Below are positions 1 through 6,390 of a DNA stretch of 11,162 nucleotides, in pieces. Source of the stretch: Kiloniellaceae bacterium (GTDB lineage: Bacteria > Pseudomonadota > Alphaproteobacteria > Kiloniellales > Kiloniellaceae); assembly GCA_021776145.1 (NCBI GenBank), contig JAJFGM010000704.1, positions 1-11,162 on the forward strand. The letters run 5' to 3'. Made by a program: the position numbers and the translations under genes. The stretch's first letter is position 1. Each line of letters opens with the position of its first letter. A model generated the notes under the pieces. That model saw only the letters and a list, made by a program, of their open reading frames with translations. It had not been told where the DNA came from and searched no databases.

Positions 1-74
1 CCGGACTGGTCGGTGCCTCCGATTTCTGGCATCAAGGCCTTGGAAAACGCAAAAAGCGAATTGAGGCGGGCAAG

Positions 75-887
75 ATGGCGGATCGTTTGAAGGGTAGGGT
101 CGCGTTGGTGGTCGGGGCCGGCTCGGCCGGGCCGGGCTGGGGCAACGGCAAGGCGGCGGCGGTGCTGTTCGCGCGCGAGGGCGCGAAGGTCTTTTGCGCC
201 GATCTGCGTGGCGCGGCGGCGGAAGAGACGGCGGCGATCATCACGGCGGAGGGCGGCGAGGCGGCCGCCCATCAAGCCGATGTCTCCCAGGCCGACGCGG
301 TGTCTGCCATGGTCGCGGCCTGTGTCGAACGTTTCGGCCGCATCGACGTGCTCGACAACAACGTCGGCATTGTCGAGGTCGGCGGCGCCGTGGAGGTCGA
401 AGAGGCCGACTGGGACCGCATCATGGCGGTCAATTTGAAGTCCATGTATCTGACCTGCAAGCAGGTGCTGCCAATCATGCTGGGCCAAGGCAAGGGCGTG
501 ATCGTCAATATCTCGTCGATCGCCGGCCTGCGTTATACCGGCGTGCCCTACCTCGCCTATTCCACGACCAAGGGGGCGGTGATACCCTTTACCCGCTCGA
601 TCGCGCTGCAATACGCCGACCAGGGTATCCGCGCCAATGCGGTGGTGCCTGGGCTGATGAAGACGCCAATGATCGAAGAGCCGCTGAAGAACACTTACGG
701 CGACGGCGATATCGACAAGATGTTCGCCGTGCGCGACGCCCAGTGCCCGATGGGGCACATGGGCGACGCCTGGGACGTTGCCTATGCGGCGCTTTTCCTG
801 GCCAGCGACGAGGCCAAGTACATCACCGGCACCGAACTGGTGGTCGACGGCGGCATCACGGCCCGCATTGCGCCGGCGGTCGGCTGA
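75..887 (+). CDS. SDR family NAD(P)-dependent oxidoreductase
   Basis: A 270-residue classical short-chain dehydrogenase/reductase, a cytoplasmic enzyme that oxidises or reduces an alcohol/carbonyl substrate with NAD(P). Visible in sequence: a Rossmann glycine motif at residues 14-25 (GAGSAGPGWGNG, longer than the usual TGxxxGxG), an acidic D43 at the end of beta-2 that favours NAD(H), D69-V70, a DNNVG motif at 94-98 in place of the usual NNAG, N120, and the catalytic S148, Y162 and K166 (YSTTK). The C-terminus has the usual YITGTELVVDGG ending. The ATG is preceded by GAGG about 10 bases upstream. The same frame stays open to the left edge, but MADRLKGRVALVVG is a normal family start. The exact substrate cannot be told from sequence; it stands alone on + and converges with the AbrB-family gene. 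Confidence 0.9.
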   Translation: MADRLKGRVALVVGAGSAGPGWGNGKAAAVLFAREGAKVFCADLRGAAAEETAAIITAEGGEAAAHQADVSQADAVSAMVAACVERFGRIDVLDNNVGIVEVGGAVEVEEADWDRIMAVNLKSMYLTCKQVLPIMLGQGKGVIVNISSIAGLRYTGVPYLAYSTTKGAVIPFTRSIALQYADQGIRANAVVPGLMKTPMIEEPLKNTYGDGDIDKMFAVRDAQCPMGHMGDAWDVAYAALFLASDEAKYITGTELVVDGGITARIAPAVG

Positions 888-903
888 ATGCATCGGCGTT
901 TTA

Positions 904-927
904 GCGGCGGACCCTAGTCCTAGCCGC
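904..927. terminator. GC-rich hairpin between convergent genes
   Basis: Left arm 904-912 (GCGGCGGAC) pairs with 917-920 (GTCC) and 923-927 (GCCGC), with a 2-base bulge and a 4-base loop (CCTA). It lies between the SDR stop and the convergent AbrB-family gene and overlaps that gene's stop codon at 920-922. There is no T-run on either side, so a role as a bidirectional terminator is inferred from position and stem only. Confidence 0.35.
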
Positions 928-1966
928 GCCGCCCAAGCAGGCGGAATGCCAGCGGCGCGAGGACGACGATGAGGAAAATGCGGACGATGTGGTGCGTGCC
1001 GACAAAGGCGGCGTCGCTGGCGATGGCCAGGGCGATGAGGCTCATTTCCGCCAGGCCGCCGGGAGCGAAGGCAAGTACGAGGGCTTCACCCGGCAGGCCG
1101 GTCAGGCCATGCAGCGCAACGGCGAAGAGCACCGTGATCGCGATCAGAAGGACGCTGGCGCCGGAGGCGGCGAGGGCGATCCTGGCGATCGTTCCGGGCG
1201 CCACGCCGGCGAAACGGCAGCCGAGCGAGGTGCCGATCACCACCTGGGCGGCGGCGACCAGCAGGGTGGGTGGGCTGGCGCTGGTCCAGCCGGCGAGATG
1301 TGCCGCGGCACTGCAGATCATCGGACCGACGATGGCCGCTGCCGGCAATTTCAGGGCGCGCGCCGCGGCATAGCCGCAAATTCCACAGGCGGCGAGAACC
1401 GCGAGGTCGAACCCCGTGAGGGTGGCCAGCTCCGCCCCGGCGGCCGGCTTGTTCGCCGGGTCGTATCCGAACAGCAGCTGGAAGGCGAAGGGCAGGGTCA
1501 GCACGACCAGAAGAACCCGCGTCGCATGGCTGAGCGAGATGACCCGGGAGTCGCCGCCCATGGCGCCGCCGACCAGCGCCATTTCCGAGAGCCCGCCGGG
1601 GGCCGCGGCAAAATAGGCGGTAACCCGGTCATAACCGCAGACGCGGCGAAAAAAGATCATGCCGAGGCCGCCAGCCAGAGCCGCGTAGAGTACCAGCGAG
1701 GCCAATGACAGCGCCCACTGGTCGAGCAGGCCCAAGATCTCGGGACTGAATCCCGAACCCAGCATCACACCCAGAACGGCGACCATCAGGGCGCGCAGGC
1801 TGGTCGGCAGGGCGATCGGCGCGCCGGCCACGGCCGCCACGGTGGTCGCCGCCATGGCTCCGATCATCCACGGCAAGGGCAAGTTAACGCTGGCGGCAAG
1901 CCAACCGCCAGCGCCGCCGAGAGCCAGCGCGAGAAGGTTGCGCGAGAGGTCGGTTTTCAATGCCAT
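920..1966 (-). CDS. AbrB family membrane protein (two-repeat)
   Basis: A 348-residue very hydrophobic protein of the AbrB duplication family (COG3180 type), often mislabelled 'ammonia monooxygenase' or 'AbrB transcriptional regulator'; it is an integral inner-membrane protein of poorly known function, possibly transport. The internal duplication is visible: APGGLSEM at about residues 122-129 recurs as APGGLAEM at 301-308, each followed by an acidic residue and then a hydrophobic segment with a central HxxR (SHATRVLLVV, THHIVRIFLIVV). LPWMIG and LPAAAIVGPM mark the other helix of each half. About ten membrane segments are expected. I take ATG at 1966 rather than the adjacent TTG at 1969; neither has a convincing Shine-Dalgarno. 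It is last in a same-strand run behind the Nudix gene, with a gap of about 69 bases. Confidence 0.85.
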   Translation of the reverse strand: MALKTDLSRNLLALALGGAGGWLAASVNLPLPWMIGAMAATTVAAVAGAPIALPTSLRALMVAVLGVMLGSGFSPEILGLLDQWALSLASLVLYAALAGGLGMIFFRRVCGYDRVTAYFAAAPGGLSEMALVGGAMGGDSRVISLSHATRVLLVVLTLPFAFQLLFGYDPANKPAAGAELATLTGFDLAVLAACGICGYAAARALKLPAAAIVGPMICSAAAHLAGWTSASPPTLLVAAAQVVIGTSLGCRFAGVAPGTIARIALAASGASVLLIAITVLFAVALHGLTGLPGEALVLAFAPGGLAEMSLIALAIASDAAFVGTHHIVRIFLIVVLAPLAFRLLGRRG

Positions 1967-2035
1967 CAAGTGGATCGAAACAGGGATGAAAAGGCTGTGG
2001 TTTTGGTCATCGGCGCGCGGAGTGACGCACGCCCC

Positions 2036-2566
2036 TCAGCCCTTCAACCTGAACAGATTGTAAGCCGCCAGTGTCGCCGAGTCCTTGATCTCGCTATCTC
2101 GGATCATCTGCTCAAAGCGCTCGACGCTGAAGGCGCGGGTGATCAGATCCTGTTCTTCGGGGTCGAGTTGGCGCTGGCCTGCCGCAAGCTCGCTGGCATG
2201 GAAGACGTGCATGCCCTGACTGCTCATGCCGTAAGCGGTGAAGAGGTGCCCGAGGTAGCGCATATGGCCGGCGACGAGACCGGTTTCTTCCTCCAATTCG
2301 CCGCGTGCGACCAGTGCCGGGTCGGCGTCCGGTCGGGTTTCCCAACCGCCTTGTGGGAATTCCCAATAGCGGCCCTGAACCGGGTAGCGGAACTGTTCGA
2401 CCAGATGCAGAACGCCGTTTTCCAGGGCGATGATGACGACAAAATCGGCGCGGTCGATGACGCCATAGATGCCGGGAGCGCCGTCGCCGCGTTCGATAGC
2501 GTCCTCGCGCACCGAAATCCAGCGGTTCTGATAAACGACCCGGCTGCTGACGGTCTTGATGGACAT
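2036..2566 (-). CDS. NUDIX hydrolase
   Basis: A 176-residue Nudix pyrophosphohydrolase that would cleave a nucleoside diphosphate linked to another group (X). The Nudix box is at residues 74-97: GWETRPDADP followed by ARGELEEETGL, with the metal-binding E-x-x-E-E-like cluster intact. The arginine of the canonical REUxEE is shifted by one (RGEL), a variant I believe is normal in this subgroup. The stretch EQFRYPVQGRYWEFPQGG resembles ADP-ribose/nucleotide-sugar pyrophosphatases, but the substrate is uncertain. The frame is open to an ATG at 2647, inside the upstream deacetylase gene. I prefer ATG 2566 because MSIKTVSSRVVYQNRWISV is a natural start for this fold, AGCGGAAAA precedes it, and the residues before it are low-complexity and encoded by a tandem repeat. 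It probably shares a transcript with the deacetylase. Confidence 0.87.
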   Translation of the reverse strand: MSIKTVSSRVVYQNRWISVREDAIERGDGAPGIYGVIDRADFVVIIALENGVLHLVEQFRYPVQGRYWEFPQGGWETRPDADPALVARGELEEETGLVAGHMRYLGHLFTAYGMSSQGMHVFHASELAAGQRQLDPEEQDLITRAFSVERFEQMIRDSEIKDSATLAAYNLFRLKG

Positions 2567-2584
2567 GCGTTTTTTCCGCTTCGG

Positions 2585-2618
2585 CTTGAGACTGGGACTC
2601 ACTTGAGATTGGGACTCA
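2585..2618. repeat. 17-bp tandem repeat over the deacetylase stop codon
   Basis: Two adjacent copies of CTTGAGAYTGGGACTCA, at 2585-2601 and 2602-2618, differ at one base (C at 2592, T at 2609). Copy two contains the stop codon of the minus-strand deacetylase (2616-2618), so copy one duplicates the TGA and the bases after it. Each unit has TGAG/CTCA ends. It fills most of the 49-base gap between the deacetylase and Nudix genes. Confidence 0.9.
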
Positions 2619-3818
2619 GTGATCGGCTTTTTTGCCGACACGCTCAATCAATCGGTCCATAAATCGCTCGCACAGCGCAAGCTGCTCCAGCGCGCAGTAC
2701 TCGTCGGGCTTGTGCGCTTGGGCGATGGATCCGGGACCGCAGATCACCGCTGGAATGCCGTCCTGCTGGAACAGGCCGGCTTCGGTGCCGAAGGCGACCT
2801 TGCCGGTATCGTTGCTTCCCGACAGGGTCTTGGCCAAGGTCACCACCTCGGCGCCGGGATCCAGGTCAAGGCCGGGGACGGACGATTTTTGCGACCAGGA
2901 GAAGCCGCTATCCGGATCAATGGCCTGCATGGACGGTTCGATTTCATCGCGTGCGTAGGACTGGACTTCGGCCAGCATGGCCTGGGGATCGTCGGCCGGC
3001 AGATTGCGGAACTCGAACTGGAAACCGCAGTGACCGGGCACGATGTTGAGCTGCGTGCCGCCGCTGATGAGCCCTGTGTGCACGGTGGTGTGGGGGACAT
3101 CGTAGGCCCTGTCGAAGGGGCCTTCGGCGGCCTTGCGCGCGGCCATGTCCTCAAGAAAGGTCACAACGCGCGCGGCGGCATTGATCGCGTTGACGCCCTG
3201 TGGCGCCAGCGAGGAGTGGGCCTCGTGGCCGCGCACGTTGCAATAGGTGGCCAATTTGCCCTTGTGCGCCGTCACCACCTTCATGTCGGTCGGCTCGCCG
3301 ACAATGCACATGGCCGGTTTGATCGGCTGCGCCGCCAGATAGGCAAGCAAGTGCGGCACGCCCTGGCAGCCGATTTCCTCGTCGAACGAGAAACACAGGT
3401 GGATCGGTGTCCGCAGCTCTGCCTCAAGGAAGCTCGGCGCCTTGGCCAGGGCAATGGCGACAAACCCCTTCATGTCGCAGGTGCCGCGGCCATAGATCCG
3501 CCCGTCGGCTTCGCGCACCTTCCAGGGATCGCTGCTCCAATCCTGGCCATCGACCGGCACGACGTCGGTATGGCCCGAAAGCGCGATGCCGGGGCGGTCA
3601 TCCGGGCCCAGGGTGGCGTAGAGGTTCGCCTTGGTGCGGTCCTCGTTGTGAGTCAAATGCGAGGCCACACCAAGACCCGCGAGATAGTCGCGAACATAAT
3701 GGATCAGTTCGAGATTTGAATTGCGGCTGGTGGTGTCGAAGGCGATCAGGCGCTCCATCATCTCTCGAGTCTCGCGGCTCGGCTCGGCTGTCGTCTCGGT
3801 GGCAAGGCTGTCGGTCAA
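2616..3818 (-). CDS. argE: Acetylornithine deacetylase (M20 family, ArgE type)
   Basis: A 400-residue M20 dizinc deacetylase predicted to convert N-acetylornithine to ornithine plus acetate in arginine synthesis. Family marks, numbered from the start chosen here: SGHTDVVP with ligand H83 and catalytic D85, bridging D115 in CDMKG, the catalytic glutamate and ligand at E147/E148 (FDEEIGC), D/E ligand E175 (VGEPTD), H201 in the dimerisation-domain GHEAHSS, and H369 near the C-terminus (AQAHKPDEY). The N-terminal MMERLIAFDTTSRNSNLELI matches ArgE. The open frame reaches ATG 3902, but that would translate a long inverted repeat. TTG at 3818 has GAGGAG seven bases upstream and gives a normal ArgE length, so I choose it. 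Related M20 amidohydrolases cannot be fully excluded. The Nudix gene follows on the same strand. Confidence 0.85.
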   Translation of the reverse strand: MTDSLATETTAEPSRETREMMERLIAFDTTSRNSNLELIHYVRDYLAGLGVASHLTHNEDRTKANLYATLGPDDRPGIALSGHTDVVPVDGQDWSSDPWKVREADGRIYGRGTCDMKGFVAIALAKAPSFLEAELRTPIHLCFSFDEEIGCQGVPHLLAYLAAQPIKPAMCIVGEPTDMKVVTAHKGKLATYCNVRGHEAHSSLAPQGVNAINAAARVVTFLEDMAARKAAEGPFDRAYDVPHTTVHTGLISGGTQLNIVPGHCGFQFEFRNLPADDPQAMLAEVQSYARDEIEPSMQAIDPDSGFSWSQKSSVPGLDLDPGAEVVTLAKTLSGSNDTGKVAFGTEAGLFQQDGIPAVICGPGSIAQAHKPDEYCALEQLALCERFMDRLIERVGKKADH

Positions 3819-3825
3819 ATCGGCA

Positions 3826-3831
3826 CTCCTC
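3826..3831 (-). promoter_or_regulatory. Shine-Dalgarno deciding a TTG start for argE
   Basis: On the minus strand GAGGAG (3831-3826) is followed by seven bases and TTG (3818-3816). No comparable site precedes the far-upstream ATG at 3902. This is the main reason for calling the non-ATG start. Confidence 0.75.
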
Positions 3832-3842
3832 AAATCCTGGCC

Positions 3843-3897
3843 TGGTGTCCTGATCCTGAAATTCAAGTCACTGAAATTCAGGATCGGAAGGACACCA
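3843..3897 (-). promoter_or_regulatory. Long imperfect inverted repeat in argE leader
   Basis: Arms 3843-3865 and 3872-3897 enclose the loop AGTCAC. Pairing runs TGGTGTCCT with AGGACACCA, then a 3-base bulge (GGA, 3886-3888), then GATCCTGAA with TTCAGGATC, one A-A mismatch, then TTCA with TGAA: 22 pairs in all. It ends 11 bases before the argE Shine-Dalgarno and lies about 90 bases beyond the LysR stop on the same strand. No T-run follows it on the minus strand. It could be an operator, a leader hairpin that affects argE translation, a terminator for the LysR gene, or a small palindromic repeat element; sequence alone does not decide. Confidence 0.6.
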
Positions 3898-3985
3898 AAC
3901 ATTTCAATCTAGCGCGTCCGAACCGAACCGACTGACACGCCGGCAACTCCCCATGCGCTGCCAGGGTGGGGACGCCGGAAGCGGA

Positions 3986-4924
3986 CTAGGCCCGCGAGGA
4001 TGGCAGAGCCTGCGGGCTTTCGCCAGCTTTGGCTTCCTCGAGCAGCCACTCGCGGAAATGCCGCACCTTGGGCCGATCTGCGCTGCTCAAGGGGGCCACC
4101 ACCCAATAGGAAAATCGCGCCGGAACCACCGGCCCAAACGGCGAGACAAGACGTCCCGCCGCCAGGTCGTCGCCGGTCAGCGAGCGCCGGCCCAAGGCGA
4201 TGCCCTGACCGTCGATGGCGGCCTGGATAACCATGTTCGAGTGGGAGAAGGCCGGGCCGCGCGTGGATTTCACGCCCTTAACGCCGACGGCTTGCAGCCA
4301 AGTCGTCCAGTCCTGGTAGGAATGATCCTGCCGGCCCATATCGTCGTGCAGCAGGACATGGTGCTTGAGGTCGGCGGCTTCTTTCAGCGGCTTCGGTCCC
4401 GCAAGCAGGCGGGGACTGCAGACCGGTAAGACCTCGTCGTCCATCAGGAGATCGACCCGCAGTCCGGGGTATTTGCCGGGGCCATGCCGAATGGCGATGT
4501 CGATCTGTTCCTGGTTGAAATCGACGAGCGTGTCGGAGGCGGACACCAGGACGTCGATGTCCGGCTGACGTTCGCTGAAACGGCCAAGTCGCGGCAGCAG
4601 CCATTTCGCGGCAAAGGAGGGCAGGCAACTGACCCGCAGGCTCCCGCCTTCCTCGTCCGCGTAGAGGCGCTGTGTCGCGGCCTCGATCTTGTCGAAGGCT
4701 TCACGCAGCGCCGGCAGGTAAGCCTGCCCGGCATCACTCAGCATGAGTCGACGATTCATGCGCCGAAACAGCGGAAATCCGAGATGCCTTTCCAGCCCCT
4801 TGACCTGATGGCTGATTGCCGCCTGGGTGACAAAAAGCTCCTTTGCCGCCTTGGTAAAAGACAGGTGGCGGGCGGCGGCATCGAAGGCCCGAAGGGCATT
4901 CAAGGGTGGCATGCGGCGTGCCAT
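3986..4924 (-). CDS. LysR family transcriptional regulator, GcvA-like
   Basis: A 312-residue LysR-type regulator. The N-terminal winged helix-turn-helix is clear at residues 8-66, with SFTKAAKELFVTQAAISHQVKGLE (22-45) as the DNA-binding part. The effector domain begins near LRVSCLPSFAAKWLLPRLGRF (95-115). The opening MARRMPPLNALRAFDAAARHLSF and the SCLPSFAAKWL segment match GcvA-like regulators, the family that includes the glycine-cleavage activator. The actual effector and targets are unknown; related proteins also control beta-lactamase genes. It diverges from the DUF1127 gene, a frequent neighbour. The start codon follows directly on a large palindrome and lacks a well-spaced Shine-Dalgarno; a second ATG at 4912 is possible. 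Autoregulation through that palindrome is inferred. Confidence 0.9.
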   Translation of the reverse strand: MARRMPPLNALRAFDAAARHLSFTKAAKELFVTQAAISHQVKGLERHLGFPLFRRMNRRLMLSDAGQAYLPALREAFDKIEAATQRLYADEEGGSLRVSCLPSFAAKWLLPRLGRFSERQPDIDVLVSASDTLVDFNQEQIDIAIRHGPGKYPGLRVDLLMDDEVLPVCSPRLLAGPKPLKEAADLKHHVLLHDDMGRQDHSYQDWTTWLQAVGVKGVKSTRGPAFSHSNMVIQAAIDGQGIALGRRSLTGDDLAAGRLVSPFGPVVPARFSYWVVAPLSSADRPKVRHFREWLLEEAKAGESPQALPSSRA

Positions 4925-4925
4925 G

Positions 4926-4965
4926 ATGATTCAGATTTTTCCTTAGGAAAACTAATCCGAATCAT
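4926..4965. promoter_or_regulatory. 40-bp interrupted palindrome, candidate LysR-type operator
   Basis: Outer arms ATGATTCAGATT (4926-4937) and AATCCGAATCAT (4954-4965) match at 11 of 12 positions. Inner arms TTTCC (4938-4942) and GGAAA (4946-4950) flank TTA, giving a T-N11-A core. In lysR mRNA the one mismatch becomes a G-U pair. The centre is about 68 bases upstream of the start point predicted for the DUF1127 promoter, close to the usual recognition site of LysR regulators near -65. It also covers the lysR leader, which suits autoregulation. Binding is inferred. Confidence 0.6.
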
Positions 4966-4978
4966 GAATTATCATCGT

Positions 4979-5007
4979 TTGAGATCTGTCGCAACGGTAA
5001 ATATATA
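4979..5007 (+). promoter_or_regulatory. Sigma70-type promoter for the DUF1127 gene
   Basis: TTGAGA (4979-4984), a 17-base spacer, and TATATA (5002-5007). The predicted start point near 5014 gives a leader of about 65 bases. This AT-rich patch stands out from the GC-rich surroundings. Confidence 0.6.
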
Positions 5008-5053
5008 TCGTTCAGTAAAAGGGTGTTGCCGGCCTTTCTCCGCCTCACCTTCA

Positions 5054-5072
5054 CCTAATATCGGATTAGGAG
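5054..5072 (+). promoter_or_regulatory. Hairpin covering the DUF1127 Shine-Dalgarno
   Basis: CCTAAT (5054-5059) pairs with ATTAGG (5065-5070) over the loop ATCGG. The right arm overlaps the ribosome binding site AGGAG (5068-5072), which sits seven bases before the ATG at 5080. TCGGATTAG (5061-5069) is also the exact inverse of CTAATCCGA (4952-4960) in the upstream palindrome. Confidence 0.45.
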
Positions 5073-5079
5073 ACATAAG

Positions 5080-5313
5080 ATGTCAAACAGCTACATCCAA
5101 TGCGCCGACGGGCCAGTCGAGGGCGTCCACCGGGGATCGTTTCGCAAGGCCATGATCTCCGTGACCGAGATCTGGCAGTTGCCGCGGATCTGGTCGGCGC
5201 GGGCTCAGCAACGCCGCGATTTGGCCAATCTGACCGCCCACGAGCTGGCCGATATCGGCGTCAAGCGGGAAGACGCTCTTTTCGAATCGCGGAAGCCGTT
5301 CTGGCAGGCGTGA
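5080..5313 (+). CDS. DUF1127 domain-containing protein
   Basis: A 77-residue basic protein with a C-terminal DUF1127 (YjiS-like) domain: aromatic and basic residues at 32-46 (WQLPRIWSARAQQRR), then LANLTAHELADIGVKRED (48-65), ending in RKPFWQA. DUF1127 proteins are small and arginine-rich. Some in other alphaproteobacteria affect RNA turnover, phosphate or carbon metabolism; the role here is unknown. The start is well supported by AGGAG seven bases upstream and a good promoter. It diverges from the GcvA-like LysR gene, which probably controls it. A U-tailed hairpin begins right after the stop codon, so it looks monocistronic. Confidence 0.88.
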   Translation: MSNSYIQCADGPVEGVHRGSFRKAMISVTEIWQLPRIWSARAQQRRDLANLTAHELADIGVKREDALFESRKPFWQA

Positions 5314-5341
5314 AGGCCGGCGAGTCCGGTTTCCATTTTTT
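5314..5341 (+). terminator. Rho-independent terminator after the DUF1127 gene
   Basis: AGGCCGG (5314-5320) pairs with CCGGTTT (5326-5332), with two G-U pairs at the base and the loop CGAGT. CCA and six T (5336-5341) follow. The stem is short but GC-rich and sits directly after the stop codon. Confidence 0.6.
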
Positions 5342-5367
5342 CATCACCGCAGAACCGGCTGGAGTAA

Positions 5368-5413
5368 CCTGCATTGAGTTGGGATCGCTTCGAACGACCC
5401 AGCTCAATGCAGG
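5368..5413. terminator. Strong hairpin between convergent DUF1127 and nadK genes
   Basis: Arms 5368-5387 and 5395-5413 pair over 19 positions (CCTGCATTGAG with CTCAATGCAGG, then one G-U pair, TGGG, a bulged A, and TCG) with a 7-base loop. It begins about 10 bases past the nadK stop on the minus strand. Neither strand has a clear T-run after it. Its position suits the 3' end of nadK mRNA, as a terminator or a stabilising stem. Confidence 0.55.
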
Positions 5414-5422
5414 GACTTTGCC

Positions 5423-6190
5423 TTACGATAGAAACTGTTCCTTGATGATGCGTTCTTCGAGTTTGTGTTCGGGATCGAACAGCAGGTGCAGTGCGACGCT
5501 GTCATCCTGGCGTACGCTGACATCGACGATGTCGCGCATTTCGGTGAAATCCGCGGTGGCGCTGACCGGCCGCTTGTCGCCATCAAGAACTTCGAAGCGG
5601 ATTTGCGCGCTGTTGGGCAGAAGGGCGCCGCGCCAGCGCCGCGGGCGAAACGCGCTGATGGGAGTCAGTGCCAGCAACGGCGAGCCGATGGGCACGATAG
5701 GCCCGTGCGCCGAAAGATTATAGGCGGTACTGCCGGCTGGGGATGCCACTAGAACGCCGTCGCAGATCAACTCGGGCATGCGCAAAACGCCGTCGACGGA
5801 AATACGGATCTTTGCGGCCTGGCGGCTTTGGCGGAACAGCGAAACTTCGTTGATGGCCAGGGCTTCGCGCGTGTCGCCGTTGTTATTGACAACGGTGGCG
5901 CGCAAGGGACGCAGGGTGCCAATCTCGGCCGCCGCCAAGCGGGCCGGCAGGTCGTCCTCGCCGAAGGCATTCATCAAGAAACCTACAGTGCCGCAGTTCA
6001 TGCCGTAGATCGGCACGGATCGGTCAAGGTATCTATGCAGGGTTTCGAGCATGAAACCATCACCGCCGAGGGCAACGATGACATCGGCTTGGCGCGGCGA
6101 GACGGCGGCATAGCGTGTCTCGAGGCGCTGGCGTGCTTCCTCTGCCTCGTCGGAATCGCTGGCCACAAAGGCGATCTTGCTGTCGCTCAT
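5423..6190 (-). CDS. nadK: NAD kinase
   Basis: A 255-residue ATP-NAD kinase that phosphorylates NAD to NADP in the cytoplasm. Diagnostic motifs are all present: GGDG at residues 42-45 with catalytic D44, the NE/D motif N114-E115 in LAINEVSLFRQ, and the long glycine-rich nucleotide site DGVLVASPAGSTAYN at 144-158 followed by LSAHGPI. Length and the absence of a long N-terminal extension fit the short alphaproteobacterial form. ATG 6190 is preceded by GAAAGAAA on the minus strand. It converges with the DUF1127 gene and diverges from an exported protein gene, so it is likely transcribed alone from a promoter near 6262-6290. Confidence 0.96.
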   Translation of the reverse strand: MSDSKIAFVASDSDEAEEARQRLETRYAAVSPRQADVIVALGGDGFMLETLHRYLDRSVPIYGMNCGTVGFLMNAFGEDDLPARLAAAEIGTLRPLRATVVNNNGDTREALAINEVSLFRQSRQAAKIRISVDGVLRMPELICDGVLVASPAGSTAYNLSAHGPIVPIGSPLLALTPISAFRPRRWRGALLPNSAQIRFEVLDGDKRPVSATADFTEMRDIVDVSVRQDDSVALHLLFDPEHKLEERIIKEQFLS

Positions 6191-6261
6191 CGGTTTCTTT
6201 CGGGGCTTCTTTTGGGACTGTGTTGCTTCGGACCCTGGAAAAAGGGTGGCTTGCGCCGCGA

Positions 6262-6290
6262 AGTATACTAGGAAGCCGAAGCCTTGCCAG
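6262..6290 (-). promoter_or_regulatory. Possible nadK promoter
   Basis: On the minus strand CTGGCA (6290-6285), a 17-base spacer and TATACT (6267-6262) resemble a sigma70 promoter, with a predicted leader of about 65 bases. The -35 overlaps a perfect hairpin, GCCAGC/CGAA/GCTGGC at 6286-6301. The rest of the 200-base spacer (6191-6390) shows nothing else that I can name. Confidence 0.4.
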
Positions 6291-6390
6291 CCGAAGCTGG
6301 CGGTCCGGATCTTTGGTTGTCAAACATCCGGGTCTCGCGCAGGTTAGCGCCAACGCATGTCTTTTGGGCGAATTTTATCGGAGGCGTCAT

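Noticed and set aside
1..90. Possible 3' end of a gene upstream of the SDR gene
   Set aside because: All three + frames are open for part of this stretch (stops at 62-64 and 88-90), and none gives a recognisable C-terminus. Too short to call.
194..904. 236-residue + strand open frame inside the SDR gene
   Set aside because: Arg/Gly/His-rich translation typical of an alternate frame in GC-rich coding DNA; the SDR frame has full family motifs.
989..1708. 239-residue + strand open frame opposite the AbrB-family gene
   Set aside because: Gly/Arg/Asp-rich antisense shadow; the minus strand gives a clean hydrophobic two-repeat protein.
2567..2647. Longer N-terminus for the Nudix protein from ATG 2647
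   Set aside because: It would add about 27 low-complexity residues encoded by a tandem repeat and overlap argE; ATG 2566 fits the fold better.
2619..3719. 366-residue + strand open frame opposite argE
   Set aside because: Antisense shadow of a GC-rich gene; the minus frame has every M20 metal-ligand motif and the plus translation has no family features.
6115..6390. N-terminal extension of the exported protein
   Set aside because: It overlaps the nadK start on the other strand, and a signal peptide with a GGAGG site begins at 6391.
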